From Opitutus sp. ER46 (lineage in GTDB: Bacteria > Verrucomicrobiota > Verrucomicrobiia > Opitutales > Opitutaceae): 64,000 nt of DNA. Of the stretch, positions 41,101 through 49,427 are shown piece by piece. Location of the stretch: assembly GCF_003054705.1 (NCBI RefSeq), contig NZ_QAYX01000012.1, forward strand, positions 1 through 64,000, given 5' to 3'. The position numbers and the translations under genes are program-made. The notes beneath the pieces are model-generated. The model searched no databases, was not told the DNA's origin, and was given only the letters and a program-made list of their open reading frames with translations. The stretch's first letter is position 1; every line of letters starts with the position of its first letter.

Positions 41101-42267
41101 GTGAACATCGCGCTCGTCACCGAAACGTTCCCGCCGGAGGTCAATGGCGTGGCCATGACTTTTGGCGTGCTGGCGCGCGAGCTCGCCCGCCGCGGCCATG
41201 GCGTCACGGTCTACCGGCCCCGGCGGCCCGACCTGAAGCCGCCGCGCCCGGAGGACGGCTATGCGGAGGTGGCGCTGCCGGGCATGCCGATCCCCGGCTA
41301 TCCCCAGCTCCGGCTGGGGTTTCCGGCGCGTCGCCGGCTGTGCCGCCGCTGGGCGGCGGATCCGCCGGATCTGGTCCACGTGGTGACGGAGGGCCCGCTC
41401 GGGGCCTCGGCGGTGAGCGCCGCGCGCGAGCTGGGCGTGCCGGTCACTTCGAGCTTTCACACCAACTTTCACCGGTACACCGGCAGCTACGGCTTCGGGC
41501 TCTTGCACGGGCCGGTGCTGGCCTGGCTCCGCCGGGTGCACAACCGCACCCGCCGCACCTTCGCGCCAACGCCCGCGCTCGCGGCGGAGTTGCGCCGCGA
41601 GGGTTTTCGCGACGTCGCGGTGCTGTCGCGGGGCGTCGACACCTGGGACTTCCATCCGGCGCGACGCTCGCCGGAGTTGCGGCTCGAGTGGGGCGTCGAG
41701 GCCGACACGCCCGTGGTGCTGCACGTCGGCCGGATGGCGGCGGAGAAGAACTACGACCTGCTCTTTCGCGCGTATGCGGCGATGCGCGCGGCCAACCCGC
41801 GGCTGCGTTTCGTGCTCGCGGGCGAGGGGCCGCTCAAGGCCCGGCTCGAGCGCGAACACCCCGAGTGCATCTTCGCGGGCTTCTTTTCGCGCCGCGAAAT
41901 CGGCCGGTACTACGCGTCCGCCGATATCTACATTCACGCGAGCCGCACCGAGACGTTTGGCAATGTCCTCACCGAGGCGCTGGCCAGCGGGCTGGCGGTG
42001 GCCGGTTTCGATTACGCGGCGGCGCAGCAGTTCATCACCAATGGCGAGAACGGCCTCGTCGTGCCGCTGGAGCGGCCTGACGCCCTGATCGACGCGGCGG
42101 TGCTGCTGGCCACCGACGATCTGTTGCGTACGCAACTGCGCCGTCGGGCGCGCGCCGCGGTCGAGCCGCAGTCCTGGAAGCGCGTGGTGGCTCGCTTCGA
42201 AGCCGACCTTGCGGAGGCGGCGGGCCTCGCGCGGTCGGTCGCGCCGGCTGTTTCCGTTGCCCCATGA
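41101..42267 (+). CDS. GT4-family glycosyltransferase, probable lipid glycosyltransferase
   Basis: 388 residues from GTG 41101, giving VNIALVTETFPPEVNGVAMT, the normal start of this branch, which includes SqdX and the mannosyltransferase MgtA. GT-B fold: N-terminal acceptor domain with VTSSFHTNFHRYTGSYGF (about 118-135), and a C-terminal nucleotide-sugar domain with LHVGRMAAEKNYDLL (about 219-233), IFAGFFSRREIGRYYASADIYIHASRTETFGNVLTEALASG including the E-x7-E motif. Likely adds a sugar to diacylglycerol or a glycolipid at the inner membrane. First gene of a four-gene operon whose members overlap by 4 bases. Confidence 0.85.
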   Translation: MNIALVTETFPPEVNGVAMTFGVLARELARRGHGVTVYRPRRPDLKPPRPEDGYAEVALPGMPIPGYPQLRLGFPARRRLCRRWAADPPDLVHVVTEGPLGASAVSAARELGVPVTSSFHTNFHRYTGSYGFGLLHGPVLAWLRRVHNRTRRTFAPTPALAAELRREGFRDVAVLSRGVDTWDFHPARRSPELRLEWGVEADTPVVLHVGRMAAEKNYDLLFRAYAAMRAANPRLRFVLAGEGPLKARLEREHPECIFAGFFSRREIGRYYASADIYIHASRTETFGNVLTEALASGLAVAGFDYAAAQQFITNGENGLVVPLERPDALIDAAVLLATDDLLRTQLRRRARAAVEPQSWKRVVARFEADLAEAAGLARSVAPAVSVAP

Positions 42268-43412
42268 CCCCACGAATTCTCTACCTCACGGCCGGCTTCG
42301 GTGAAGGCCACAACGCGGCGGCGCGGGCGCTGGCTGACGCGACCGCCGAGCGTTTTGGCTCCGGCAGCGCGCCCATCCTGGACGCGTTTGCGGTGGCGCG
42401 GCCCCGGCTCAACCAGCACAGCCGGCGGTTCTACCTCCGACTCATCAACCAGGCGCCGCGCGCCTGGAGCGCGTTTTACCGCTGGCTCGATCGCTCGCCG
42501 CGCGCCGACCGGTACGTCACGCTGCTCCGGCGCGAACTCGACGTGCTGGCGGAGCGCATCCGCCGGGAGCGGCCGGTCGCACTCTGCAGCACGTATCCGG
42601 TGTATGGTTTCATGGTGGCCGAACTCCGACGCCGTGGCCTCGCGCTGCCGCCGCTGTTCACGGTCGTCACCGACTCGATCACCATCAACGGACTGTGGTG
42701 GCGCGCGCCAAGCGCCGGCTGGTTCGTGCCGAATGCGGACTCGGCCGTCGTGCTGGCCCGGGCGGGCGTCGGGCCGGTGCACACGCTCGGCTTCCCGGTG
42801 TCGCCCGTCTTTGCCGACGACGGCGCGCGCCTCCTGCGGCCAGACCCCGGTCCCGGCGTGCCACCGCGCATCCTCTACCTCGTGCACTCGGGCAACCGCG
42901 ACGCCTTCGCCACCGCGCGCCGGCTGCTCGCCGAGCCGGGCTGGGACGTCACCTGCGCCGTCGGACGCGACGAGGGCTTGCGCACGGCGCTGATGCGGCT
43001 GGCGGATGATCGCGTGCGTTCGACGCCGATCCTCGGGTGGACGCCCGAGGTGCCGCGGCTGCTGATGACGCACCACGTGGTGGTGAGCAAGGCGGGTGGC
43101 GCCACGACCCAGGAGGCGCTTGCGGCGGGTTGCCCGATGATCGTGAACCAGGTCGTGCCCGGGCAGGAGGAGGGCAACTCCGAGTTGCTGCGCCGGCACG
43201 GGATCGGGGCGTTGGCCACGACGCCCGACGCGGTCCACGCGGCGATTGCGCGGGCCTTTGCCGAGGGCGCGCGTGAGTGGCGTGGCTGGCGCGCGGCCGT
43301 CGACCGGCTGGCGCGCCCCGATGCGGCCCGCGCGATCGTAAACGCCATGCTCCTTGAAACCGCGCCGCCCGTGCGCAGCCGGCCCGAGCGCGTCGCCGCC
43401 CCGCTTTCATGA
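42264..43412 (+). CDS. MGDG-synthase-like glycosyltransferase (GT28)
   Basis: 382 residues. The N-terminal MGDG_synth-type domain begins RILYLTAGFGEGHNAAARALADA, with SGSAPILDAF and STYPVYGFMVAELR; this domain binds diacylglycerol. The C-terminal GT28 domain holds ILGWTPEVPRLLMTHHVVVSKAGGATTQEALAAGCPMIVNQVVPGQEEGNSELL. Related enzymes (UgtP, MGDG synthases, Agt) glycosylate diacylglycerol. No signal peptide; expected on the inner face of the cytoplasmic membrane. Starts within the stop of the GT4 gene (ATGA) and ends within the lipid-kinase start. Confidence 0.88.
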   Translation: MTPRILYLTAGFGEGHNAAARALADATAERFGSGSAPILDAFAVARPRLNQHSRRFYLRLINQAPRAWSAFYRWLDRSPRADRYVTLLRRELDVLAERIRRERPVALCSTYPVYGFMVAELRRRGLALPPLFTVVTDSITINGLWWRAPSAGWFVPNADSAVVLARAGVGPVHTLGFPVSPVFADDGARLLRPDPGPGVPPRILYLVHSGNRDAFATARRLLAEPGWDVTCAVGRDEGLRTALMRLADDRVRSTPILGWTPEVPRLLMTHHVVVSKAGGATTQEALAAGCPMIVNQVVPGQEEGNSELLRRHGIGALATTPDAVHAAIARAFAEGAREWRGWRAAVDRLARPDAARAIVNAMLLETAPPVRSRPERVAAPLS

Positions 43413-44353
43413 GGACACGTTTCATCGTCAACCTGCACTCGGGCAAGAACCGCGGCCGCACCGGGCTGCCGGACACCATTCGCGGCTTCATCCGGCGCCA
43501 CGCCCTCGACGGCGACGTGGCGATCACCGCCCACCGCGGCCACGCCACCGAGCTCGCGAGCGAGGCGGTCAGCCTGGGGTATGACCTCGTGGTGGCGGTC
43601 GGCGGCGACGGCACGATGAACGAAGTTGCGCAGGCCCTTGTGGGCACGCGTACGATCCTCGGCGTGGTGCCCTGCGGCTCCGGCAACGGCCTCGCGCTGC
43701 ACCTCGGGCTCCCGCGATCGATCTCTGATGCCCTCTGGTTGATCGGCTCCGGCAGCGCCCGGGCGGCCGCGATCGACACCGGGCTGGCGGATGACCACCC
43801 GTTCTTCAACGCGGCCGGGGTGGGGTTCGATGCGGAGATCAGCCAGCGCTTCAACGGGCTCAGGCGCCGCGGGCTGCCGGCCTACCTCCGCGTGGGCTGG
43901 AACGCGTTGCGGGACCGCGCGGCTGAGCGCTGCACCGTCATCGCGGAGTCCCGCCGCGAGCCGATCGATGCGCTCCTGATCACCGTCGCGAACTCCGACC
44001 AGTACGGGAACAACGCCCGCATCGCGCCCGGCGCCCTGGTCGACGACGGCGTGCTCAACCTCGTGGCTGTCCGCCGCACGGGCATCCTCGAACTCGCCTC
44101 GCTCCTGCCGCGGCTCTTCCTCGGCACCATCGACCGCAGCCCGCACGTCCGGCACCTCCGCTCCTCCTGGTTCGTAATCGAGCGCGGCGGTCCCGGCGTG
44201 CTCCACACCGACGGTGAGACGCACCCCACCGGCCAGACCGTCACGTTCTGCGTAAAACCCCGCAGCCTGCGCGTGCTCGTGCCGGCCGACTCGCCCCTGC
44301 CGCCCGCGCCCGCGGAGCCGGCCTGCCCCAACTTTGCCCTGCAATACCCATGA
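43409..44353 (+). CDS. Diacylglycerol/lipid kinase family protein (YegS/DgkB type)
   Basis: 314 residues. The nucleotide-binding motif GGDGTMNEVAQAL (about 67-79) and LGVVPCGSGNGLALHLGLP (about 89-107) define the family; FFNAAGVGFDAEISQRF follows, as usual. Phosphorylates diacylglycerol or a related lipid with ATP. Within this operon it could recycle surplus diacylglycerol to phosphatidate, opposing the phosphoesterase. Overlaps both neighbours by 4 bases. Confidence 0.88.
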   Translation: MRTRFIVNLHSGKNRGRTGLPDTIRGFIRRHALDGDVAITAHRGHATELASEAVSLGYDLVVAVGGDGTMNEVAQALVGTRTILGVVPCGSGNGLALHLGLPRSISDALWLIGSGSARAAAIDTGLADDHPFFNAAGVGFDAEISQRFNGLRRRGLPAYLRVGWNALRDRAAERCTVIAESRREPIDALLITVANSDQYGNNARIAPGALVDDGVLNLVAVRRTGILELASLLPRLFLGTIDRSPHVRHLRSSWFVIERGGPGVLHTDGETHPTGQTVTFCVKPRSLRVLVPADSPLPPAPAEPACPNFALQYP

Positions 44354-45159
44354 AACTCTCAGTGCGGACCGTCATCTTGTCCGACGTCCACCTCGGCACG
44401 CCGGACGCGAAGGTCGCGGAGGTGAATCATTTCCTGCGTCACACCCGCTGCGCGAAACTGATCCTGAACGGCGACATCATCGACGGCTGGCAGCTGCGGC
44501 GGGGCGGGCACTGGACGAATGGCCACACGCGCTTCGTGCGACTGGTGCTGAAGAAGATCGAGAAGCAGGGGACGGAGGTCGTGTACCTGCGCGGCAACCA
44601 CGACGACGTGCTGACCTCGCTGCTGCCGCTGGATTTTGCGGGGTTGCGCATCGTGGAGGAGCACGTGCACGAAGGAGCGGCGGGACGCTTCCTTGTGCTG
44701 CACGGGGACGTGTTCGACACCGTGACGAAGAACTTCGTTTTCCTCGCGCACCTGGGCGACTGGGGCTACCGCGCGCTGCTGCAGCTGAACCGGATCTACA
44801 ACCGCTGGCGGGCGTGGCGCGGGCTCGAGTACTGGTCGCTGAGCCGCGCGATCAAGGCGCGGGTCAAGGAGGCGGTGAATCACGTGTCACGGTTCGAGAC
44901 GCACATCGCGGAGTTGGCGCGACAGCGCGGCTGCGTTGGCGTGATGTGCGGCCACATCCACACCCCTGCCGACAAGATGATCGGCGAGGTGCGGTATTTG
45001 AACTCCGGCGACTGGGTCGAGTCGCTCACGGCCATCGTTGAGCATTGGAATGGCCGTTACGAACTGGTGACGTTCGCCGAGTTTGTCCGGAGTTGGCCGA
45101 TGCCGGACGAGGGTGAGACTGAGCCTGCCGAACCGGCTGCCGTCGCGGCAATGGAGTAG
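44350..45159 (+). CDS. PlcP/LpxH-type metallophosphoesterase
   Basis: 269 residues. Calcineurin-like metal site: ILSDVHLG (9-16), LNGDIIDGWQLRR (about 40-52), YLRGNHDDVL (about 79-88), LVLHGDVFD (about 117-125) and CGHIHTPA (about 199-206). Commonly annotated UDP-2,3-diacylglucosamine diphosphatase. The long helical insert (FLAHLGDWGYRALLQLNRIYNRWR, about 132-155) followed by LEYWSLSRAIKARVKEAVN, and GEVRYLNSGDWVESLTAIVEH, resembles PlcP, the phosphate-starvation phospholipase C of Sinorhizobium, more than LpxH. Location in a diacylglycerol glycosyltransferase operon beside pst supports this. Substrate still inferred. Confidence 0.85.
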   Translation: MKLSVRTVILSDVHLGTPDAKVAEVNHFLRHTRCAKLILNGDIIDGWQLRRGGHWTNGHTRFVRLVLKKIEKQGTEVVYLRGNHDDVLTSLLPLDFAGLRIVEEHVHEGAAGRFLVLHGDVFDTVTKNFVFLAHLGDWGYRALLQLNRIYNRWRAWRGLEYWSLSRAIKARVKEAVNHVSRFETHIAELARQRGCVGVMCGHIHTPADKMIGEVRYLNSGDWVESLTAIVEHWNGRYELVTFAEFVRSWPMPDEGETEPAEPAAVAAME

Positions 45160-45183
45160 CGGTGCCGGGGGGCTGCCCGGAAG

Positions 45184-45393
45184 TCTTTCTCTTACTCTTC
45201 CTCTTTCTCTCAATCCGTGAGCGCCGCGCGGGATGCGCGGCGCGAGAACGAGAACGAGAACGAGAACGAGAACGAGAACGAGAACGAGAACGAGAACGAG
45301 AACGAGAACCTTCCTGCTTCAGTTTTCGCGGAGCGAAAACTGCTCAATCCCTCGAGAGGAAGAGAAAGAGAAAGAGGAAGAGTAAGAGAAAGA
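45184..45393 (+). repeat. Composite palindrome with 27-bp perfect arms
   Basis: Pyrimidine arm 45184-45210 and purine arm 45367-45393 are exact reverse complements. Inside lie, in order, a perfect 9-bp GC hairpin (45221-45229 with 45235-45243), eleven tandem GAGAAC hexamers (45244-45309), a perfect 10-bp GTTTTCGC hairpin (45320-45329 with 45333-45342) and CTCAATCCCTCGAGAG. It separates the lipid operon from the porin gene and may act as terminator, attenuator or mobile repeat. Confidence 0.85.
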
Positions 45394-45545
45394 GGGGGAA
45401 GGCCCCTGGGGGGCGCGGGGGAGCTGAGGGGGACTGTTGCGGAGACGTCACCCCGGCGCCACGCGGCTGTAACACACGTGGGTGATAGTACGACCGACCG
45501 GTTGGGGGGCTGCCACCCACCGGCTAACAACCACCACTGCCAAGC

Positions 45546-46865
45546 ATGCCTACCCTCCGTTTCAAATGCCTCGCGCTCCTCACGGTGCTTGCCCTCACCG
45601 GCACGGCCGTCGCCCAGGACAGCGGACCGTTGATCGATCTGCTGGTCCGCAAGGGAATCGTCACCGACCAGGAGGCGGAAGAACTCCGCACCGAACTGGT
45701 CCGCGACTTCACCAACAACACCTCCGCCGGGAAGCTCAACCTGAGCTCCGCCCTCACCGAGGCCAAGCTCTCGGGCGACGTGCGCATCCGGCACCAGTAC
45801 GAGATGCAGGCGCCGGCCGTCGCGACCGGCGCGCCCACGGTGAAGAACGAGCGCACCCGCGAGCGCTTCCGCTTCCGGTTCAACGGCGACTTCGCGCTCC
45901 AGCGCGGCTGGACGACCGGCTTTGCCCTCGAGACCGGCCAGGCGGCCGACTCCGGCAACCAGACCTTCGGCGGCGCCAATGACGACTACTCGCTCTACCT
46001 GGCGCGCGCCTACATCGGCTGGGCGCCGACGCGCAATTTTTCCCTCGTGCTCGGCAAGCAGAAGAACCCGATCTACGCCACCGACCTGCGCTGGGACGGC
46101 GATATCAACCCGCAGGGAGCCAGCGAGGTGTACCGCCTTTATTATGGCGCCAAGGACACCCTCGAGTTCCGCGCCCTGCAGAACATCATGGAGGACCGCA
46201 ACGAGCGCGTGGCCGGCCCCGGCGGCCGTGACGCCTGGCTCTTCGAGCAGCAGGCCGTGTACACCCACTGGTTCGGCCGCGACAGCATCGGCAACGTCGT
46301 GAACAGCGTGGTGCTCGCCCCGGGCTTCGCCACCTACAACGCGTCCGGCATCGACACCGCCACCAACGAGACCCCCTTCAACGGCACGACTCGCTGGCTA
46401 CGGCTGGCAACCTTCGCCGGCGAGGTGAACTGGATGAACGTCGCAGGCGAGGGCACCAGCGTGAAGCTGTACTGGGATTCCTCTTACAACTTCGAGTCCG
46501 AGAACCGCGTGGCCAAGGCCTACGGGCTCAGCCTCAGCCGCTGGAAGGATGATCCCTTCGCCTGGCTCGTCGGCATCGGCTACGCCAAGGGCAGCGGCAA
46601 GACCATGGGCGACTACAGCGCCCGCATTGACTACCGCGAGATCGGCCTCGGCGCCGCGGACCCCAATACCAGCGATTCCGACTTCGCCTTCGGCAAGCTC
46701 AGCCAGCGCGGGTTCAAGGGCACCGTCGGTTACAACCTGACCGACTTCGCCACCCTCAACGCCACCTATTTCCACACCACCGCGATCCAGGACAACCTGA
46801 CCCACGCGCTGGCCAACCTCGACCGCTCGCAGCTCCTCCAGCTGGACCTCGTCCTGAAGTTCTGA
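45546..46865 (+). CDS. Outer-membrane porin, probably phosphate-related
   Basis: 439 residues with a signal peptide (MPTLRFKCLALLTVLALTGTAVAQ). After a short helical segment (LIDLLVRKGIVTDQEAEELRTEL, about 29-51), which is typical of putative porins in this group, a long run of amphipathic strands follows (GDVRIRHQYEMQ, RFRFRFNGDF, ARAYIGWAPTRNFSLVLGKQKNP and others), ending LQLDLVLKF with the C-terminal Phe of outer-membrane beta barrels. Immediately upstream of pstS (46-base gap), so a Pho-regulated channel for phosphate or organophosphates is likely. A CTGTAAC half-site at 45469 is a weak Pho-box candidate. Confidence 0.85.
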   Translation: MPTLRFKCLALLTVLALTGTAVAQDSGPLIDLLVRKGIVTDQEAEELRTELVRDFTNNTSAGKLNLSSALTEAKLSGDVRIRHQYEMQAPAVATGAPTVKNERTRERFRFRFNGDFALQRGWTTGFALETGQAADSGNQTFGGANDDYSLYLARAYIGWAPTRNFSLVLGKQKNPIYATDLRWDGDINPQGASEVYRLYYGAKDTLEFRALQNIMEDRNERVAGPGGRDAWLFEQQAVYTHWFGRDSIGNVVNSVVLAPGFATYNASGIDTATNETPFNGTTRWLRLATFAGEVNWMNVAGEGTSVKLYWDSSYNFESENRVAKAYGLSLSRWKDDPFAWLVGIGYAKGSGKTMGDYSARIDYREIGLGAADPNTSDSDFAFGKLSQRGFKGTVGYNLTDFATLNATYFHTTAIQDNLTHALANLDRSQLLQLDLVLKF

Positions 46866-46911
46866 GCCGGCAGTCCCGCGCTCCAACCCAACCACAACTC
46901 CTTCTTTATCT

Positions 46912-47730
46912 ATGAAAAAGACGCTTCTCCTCCTGACTGCATTGCTCGCTGTCGCCGGGTCCGCCCGGGCCGACAACAAGCTCGTCATCAAAGGCTCGGA
47001 CACCCTCGGCGCGAAGCTCGTGCCGCAGCTGGCCGAAGCCTACAAGGCCGCCAATCCGGGCGTGTCGTTTGAAATCGCCGCCGAAGGCTCCACCACGGGC
47101 ATCGCGGCGATCATCGACGGCACTGCCAACATCGGGATGGCCAGCCGCCGCGCCAAGGCCACCGAAGTCTCGGCGGCGCAGGCCAAGGGCGTGACCATGA
47201 AGCCGACCATCGTCGCCTACGACGGCATCGGCGTCGTGGTGAACGCCAACAACCCGGTTACGAAGCTCACGCGGCGTCAGGTGGAGCAGATTTTCGCCGG
47301 TGACATCACCGACTGGTCCGCGGTCGGCGGCACCCCGGGCCGGATCTCGCTCTACACCCGCAACACGTCGTCCGGCACGTATTCGGACTTCAAGCAGCTC
47401 GCGATGAGCAACCGCGACTACGCCTCCTCCTCGCAGAAGATGGCGGGCAACGAGCAAATTGCGGCCGAGGTGGCGCGGAACCCGTCGGGCATCGGCTACG
47501 TGGGCCTCGCCTACATTCACGATCCAGGCATCAAGGTCGTCGCGATCGACGGGGCCGAGCCGACCCACGACTCCGTGCTGGCGCGCAAGTACCCGTTCGC
47601 GCGCCCCACGTTCTTCTACACCAACGGCGCGCCGACGGGTGAGGCCGCGAAGTTCATCGAGTTCGTGCACAGCGATGCGGGACGGGAAATCATGGAAAAG
47701 GTCGGGTTTGTCGCCCCGGCCAAGAGCTGA
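46912..47730 (+). CDS. pstS: Phosphate ABC transporter substrate-binding protein
   Basis: 272 residues with a signal peptide (MKKTLLLLTALLAVAGSARA). Binds inorganic phosphate in the periplasm. Motifs include IKGSDTLGAKLVPQLAEAY, AEGSTTGIAAIIDGTANIGMASR (phosphate-contacting Ser/Thr segment, about 59-81), VEQIFAGDITDWSAVGG and RNTSSGTYSDF. Length is as for PstS of the shorter PBP_like type. Followed by a terminator that should leave pstS more abundant than the downstream pst genes. Confidence 0.93.
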   Translation: MKKTLLLLTALLAVAGSARADNKLVIKGSDTLGAKLVPQLAEAYKAANPGVSFEIAAEGSTTGIAAIIDGTANIGMASRRAKATEVSAAQAKGVTMKPTIVAYDGIGVVVNANNPVTKLTRRQVEQIFAGDITDWSAVGGTPGRISLYTRNTSSGTYSDFKQLAMSNRDYASSSQKMAGNEQIAAEVARNPSGIGYVGLAYIHDPGIKVVAIDGAEPTHDSVLARKYPFARPTFFYTNGAPTGEAAKFIEFVHSDAGREIMEKVGFVAPAKS

Positions 47731-47749
47731 GCCCGCCCCTCCGGAAATC

Positions 47750-47767
47750 CTGTCACCGTAATGTAAC
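47750..47767 (+). promoter_or_regulatory. Pho-box candidate upstream of pstC
   Basis: CTGTCAC, four-base spacer CGTA, then ATGTAAC. The first half matches the PhoB consensus CTGTCAT at 6 of 7, the second at 4 of 7. It lies 50 bases before pstC and overlaps the terminator's left arm by one base. Confidence 0.5.
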
Positions 47768-47808
47768 AGTGCGCCGCTTGCAGCCCAGGCGGCGCACTGC
47801 CGTTTTTG
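47767..47808 (+). terminator. Intrinsic terminator/attenuator between pstS and pstC
   Basis: Perfect 11-bp stem (47767-47777 with 47789-47799) followed by CCGTTTTTG. It ends 9 bases before the pstC start, so readthrough or the Pho-box promoter must supply pstC transcripts. Confidence 0.8.
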
Positions 47809-47817
47809 CCCTGACGC

Positions 47818-49425
47818 ATGAATGAGATCTCCACCGCTCCCGCTCCGGCGCCGAATCTGGCGCCCCGCCGGCGGCGTCGGCGGTTCCTCGGGCTGAGCGC
47901 GGACGACGCCATCAAGGCCTTCTTCGGCGGCAACGCCTTCGTGTCGGTCGTGGTGCTCACGCTGATCACGATCTTCCTCGTGCGGGAGGGCATCGGGTTT
48001 TTTGGACAGAACCACCAGAACCTGCAGGTCTATCGCCGCGCGGGGCTGGAGTATGTGGACATCATGCGCGCGCAGCTGGAGGACCACACTGCGTTGACGC
48101 GCTATCTCTCCGATCTGCGGGTGCGGGAGTTCCAGGCGTTGACCGAAGGGGAGAAGCTGACGCCGGAACAGGCGAACGCACGGCTGGAGGCCTTCGATAC
48201 CTTTGCGAACCAGTTCTCGGACACCGTGGTGCCGTTGCGCGGAATCGTCTCCGACCTCACGGAGCAGGCGACGGCATTGAAGGAGAAGTTCGTCGTGGCG
48301 GGTGACCGCGCCGAGGAGCGCGAGCAGCTGCTGGCGGAGGGCAAGAGCGAGGCCGCGGCGGCGGTGAAGGTCGACAAGGTGGACTTTGCCCACGAGCTGC
48401 AGCCGATCCTCGGGACGCTGCCGATGTATCGGGACAGCAACCGGGAGTTCGCCCAGGCGGTGACGGCGGCGGTGGCAAATCCGCCGACGCTGCCGCAGCC
48501 TGAACTGCAGGCGCGGATGACGCGGTTCCAGGAGCTGGCCCGCGAGTACGTGGCGGGCTTCCCTGCCATCGAGGCGCGCCTCGCGGCGTGGGACTACCGC
48601 AAGCAGGTGCCGGGCTGGCAGGCGTTCACGGCGTTCGTCTTCGGTCGCCAATGGCTTACCGCGAGTTTCTGGCAGGATTGGTATGGCGTGCTGCCGCTGT
48701 TCGTCGGCTCGCTGATGGTCTCGTTCGTGGCGCTGCTCATCGCGGTGCCGCTCGGGATCGGCGCGGCCATCTACGTGAACCAGATGGCGTCGCCGTGGGA
48801 GCAGCGGCTGATCAAGCCCGTGATCGAGTTCATCTCGGCGATCCCCTCGGTCGTGCTCGGCTTCTTCGGCATCGCGATTCTCGGTCAGGCGCTGCGCACG
48901 CTGTCGCAGCAGCCGTGGCTCTCCTGGGTGCCCGGTTTCCCGTACAGCGAGCGGCTCAACATCCTGACCGCGGGTTGCCTGCTGGCGCTGATCGCGGTGC
49001 CGACGATCTTCACGCTCGCGGAGGATGCGCTGAACAACGTGCCCCGCGCCTTCAAGGAGGCGTCCTTCGCCCTCGGCGCGTCACGGCTCCAGACCATCAT
49101 GCGGATCATCGTGCCGGCCGGGCTCTCCGGGCTGGTCTCGGCGGTGCTGCTCGGTTTCGGCCGCGTGATCGGCGAGACGATGGTGGTGCTGCTGTGCGCG
49201 GGTAACCGGATCGAGATTCCCGACTTCACTGCGGGCCTGGCGGTGGTCACGCAGCCGGTCCACACGATGACCGGGATCATCGCACAGGAGATGGGCGAGG
49301 TCGTGCGCGGGAGCATTCATTACCGCGCGCTCTTCGTCGTCGGCCTCGTGCTCTTCCTGCTCTCCCTCCTGATCAACTTTGCGGCGCAGAAAGTGGTGCG
49401 CCGTTACCGCATCTCGATCGGCTGA
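47818..49425 (+). CDS. pstC: Phosphate ABC transporter permease with large periplasmic insert
   Basis: 535 residues, against about 300 for usual PstC. Cytoplasmic basic N-terminus ([10 protein letters not shown]), first membrane helix about 42-60, then roughly 220 largely helical residues (about 65-285; [50 protein letters not shown] and others), then the permease core with five more helices. The core has [24 protein letters not shown] and the EAA-type loop [33 protein letters not shown]. Transport role is certain; the insert is unexplained and may contact PstS or sense a ligand. Two bases separate it from pstA. Confidence 0.9.
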   Translation: MNEISTAPAPAPNLAPRRRRRRFLGLSADDAIKAFFGGNAFVSVVVLTLITIFLVREGIGFFGQNHQNLQVYRRAGLEYVDIMRAQLEDHTALTRYLSDLRVREFQALTEGEKLTPEQANARLEAFDTFANQFSDTVVPLRGIVSDLTEQATALKEKFVVAGDRAEEREQLLAEGKSEAAAAVKVDKVDFAHELQPILGTLPMYRDSNREFAQAVTAAVANPPTLPQPELQARMTRFQELAREYVAGFPAIEARLAAWDYRKQVPGWQAFTAFVFGRQWLTASFWQDWYGVLPLFVGSLMVSFVALLIAVPLGIGAAIYVNQMASPWEQRLIKPVIEFISAIPSVVLGFFGIAILGQALRTLSQQPWLSWVPGFPYSERLNILTAGCLLALIAVPTIFTLAEDALNNVPRAFKEASFALGASRLQTIMRIIVPAGLSGLVSAVLLGFGRVIGETMVVLLCAGNRIEIPDFTAGLAVVTQPVHTMTGIIAQEMGEVVRGSIHYRALFVVGLVLFLLSLLINFAAQKVVRRYRISIG

Positions 49426-49427
49426 CC

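Noticed and set aside
45465-45495. Pho box upstream of the porin (CTGTAAC then GTGGGTG)
   Set aside because: Only one half-site resembles the consensus, so it is mentioned with the porin but not called.
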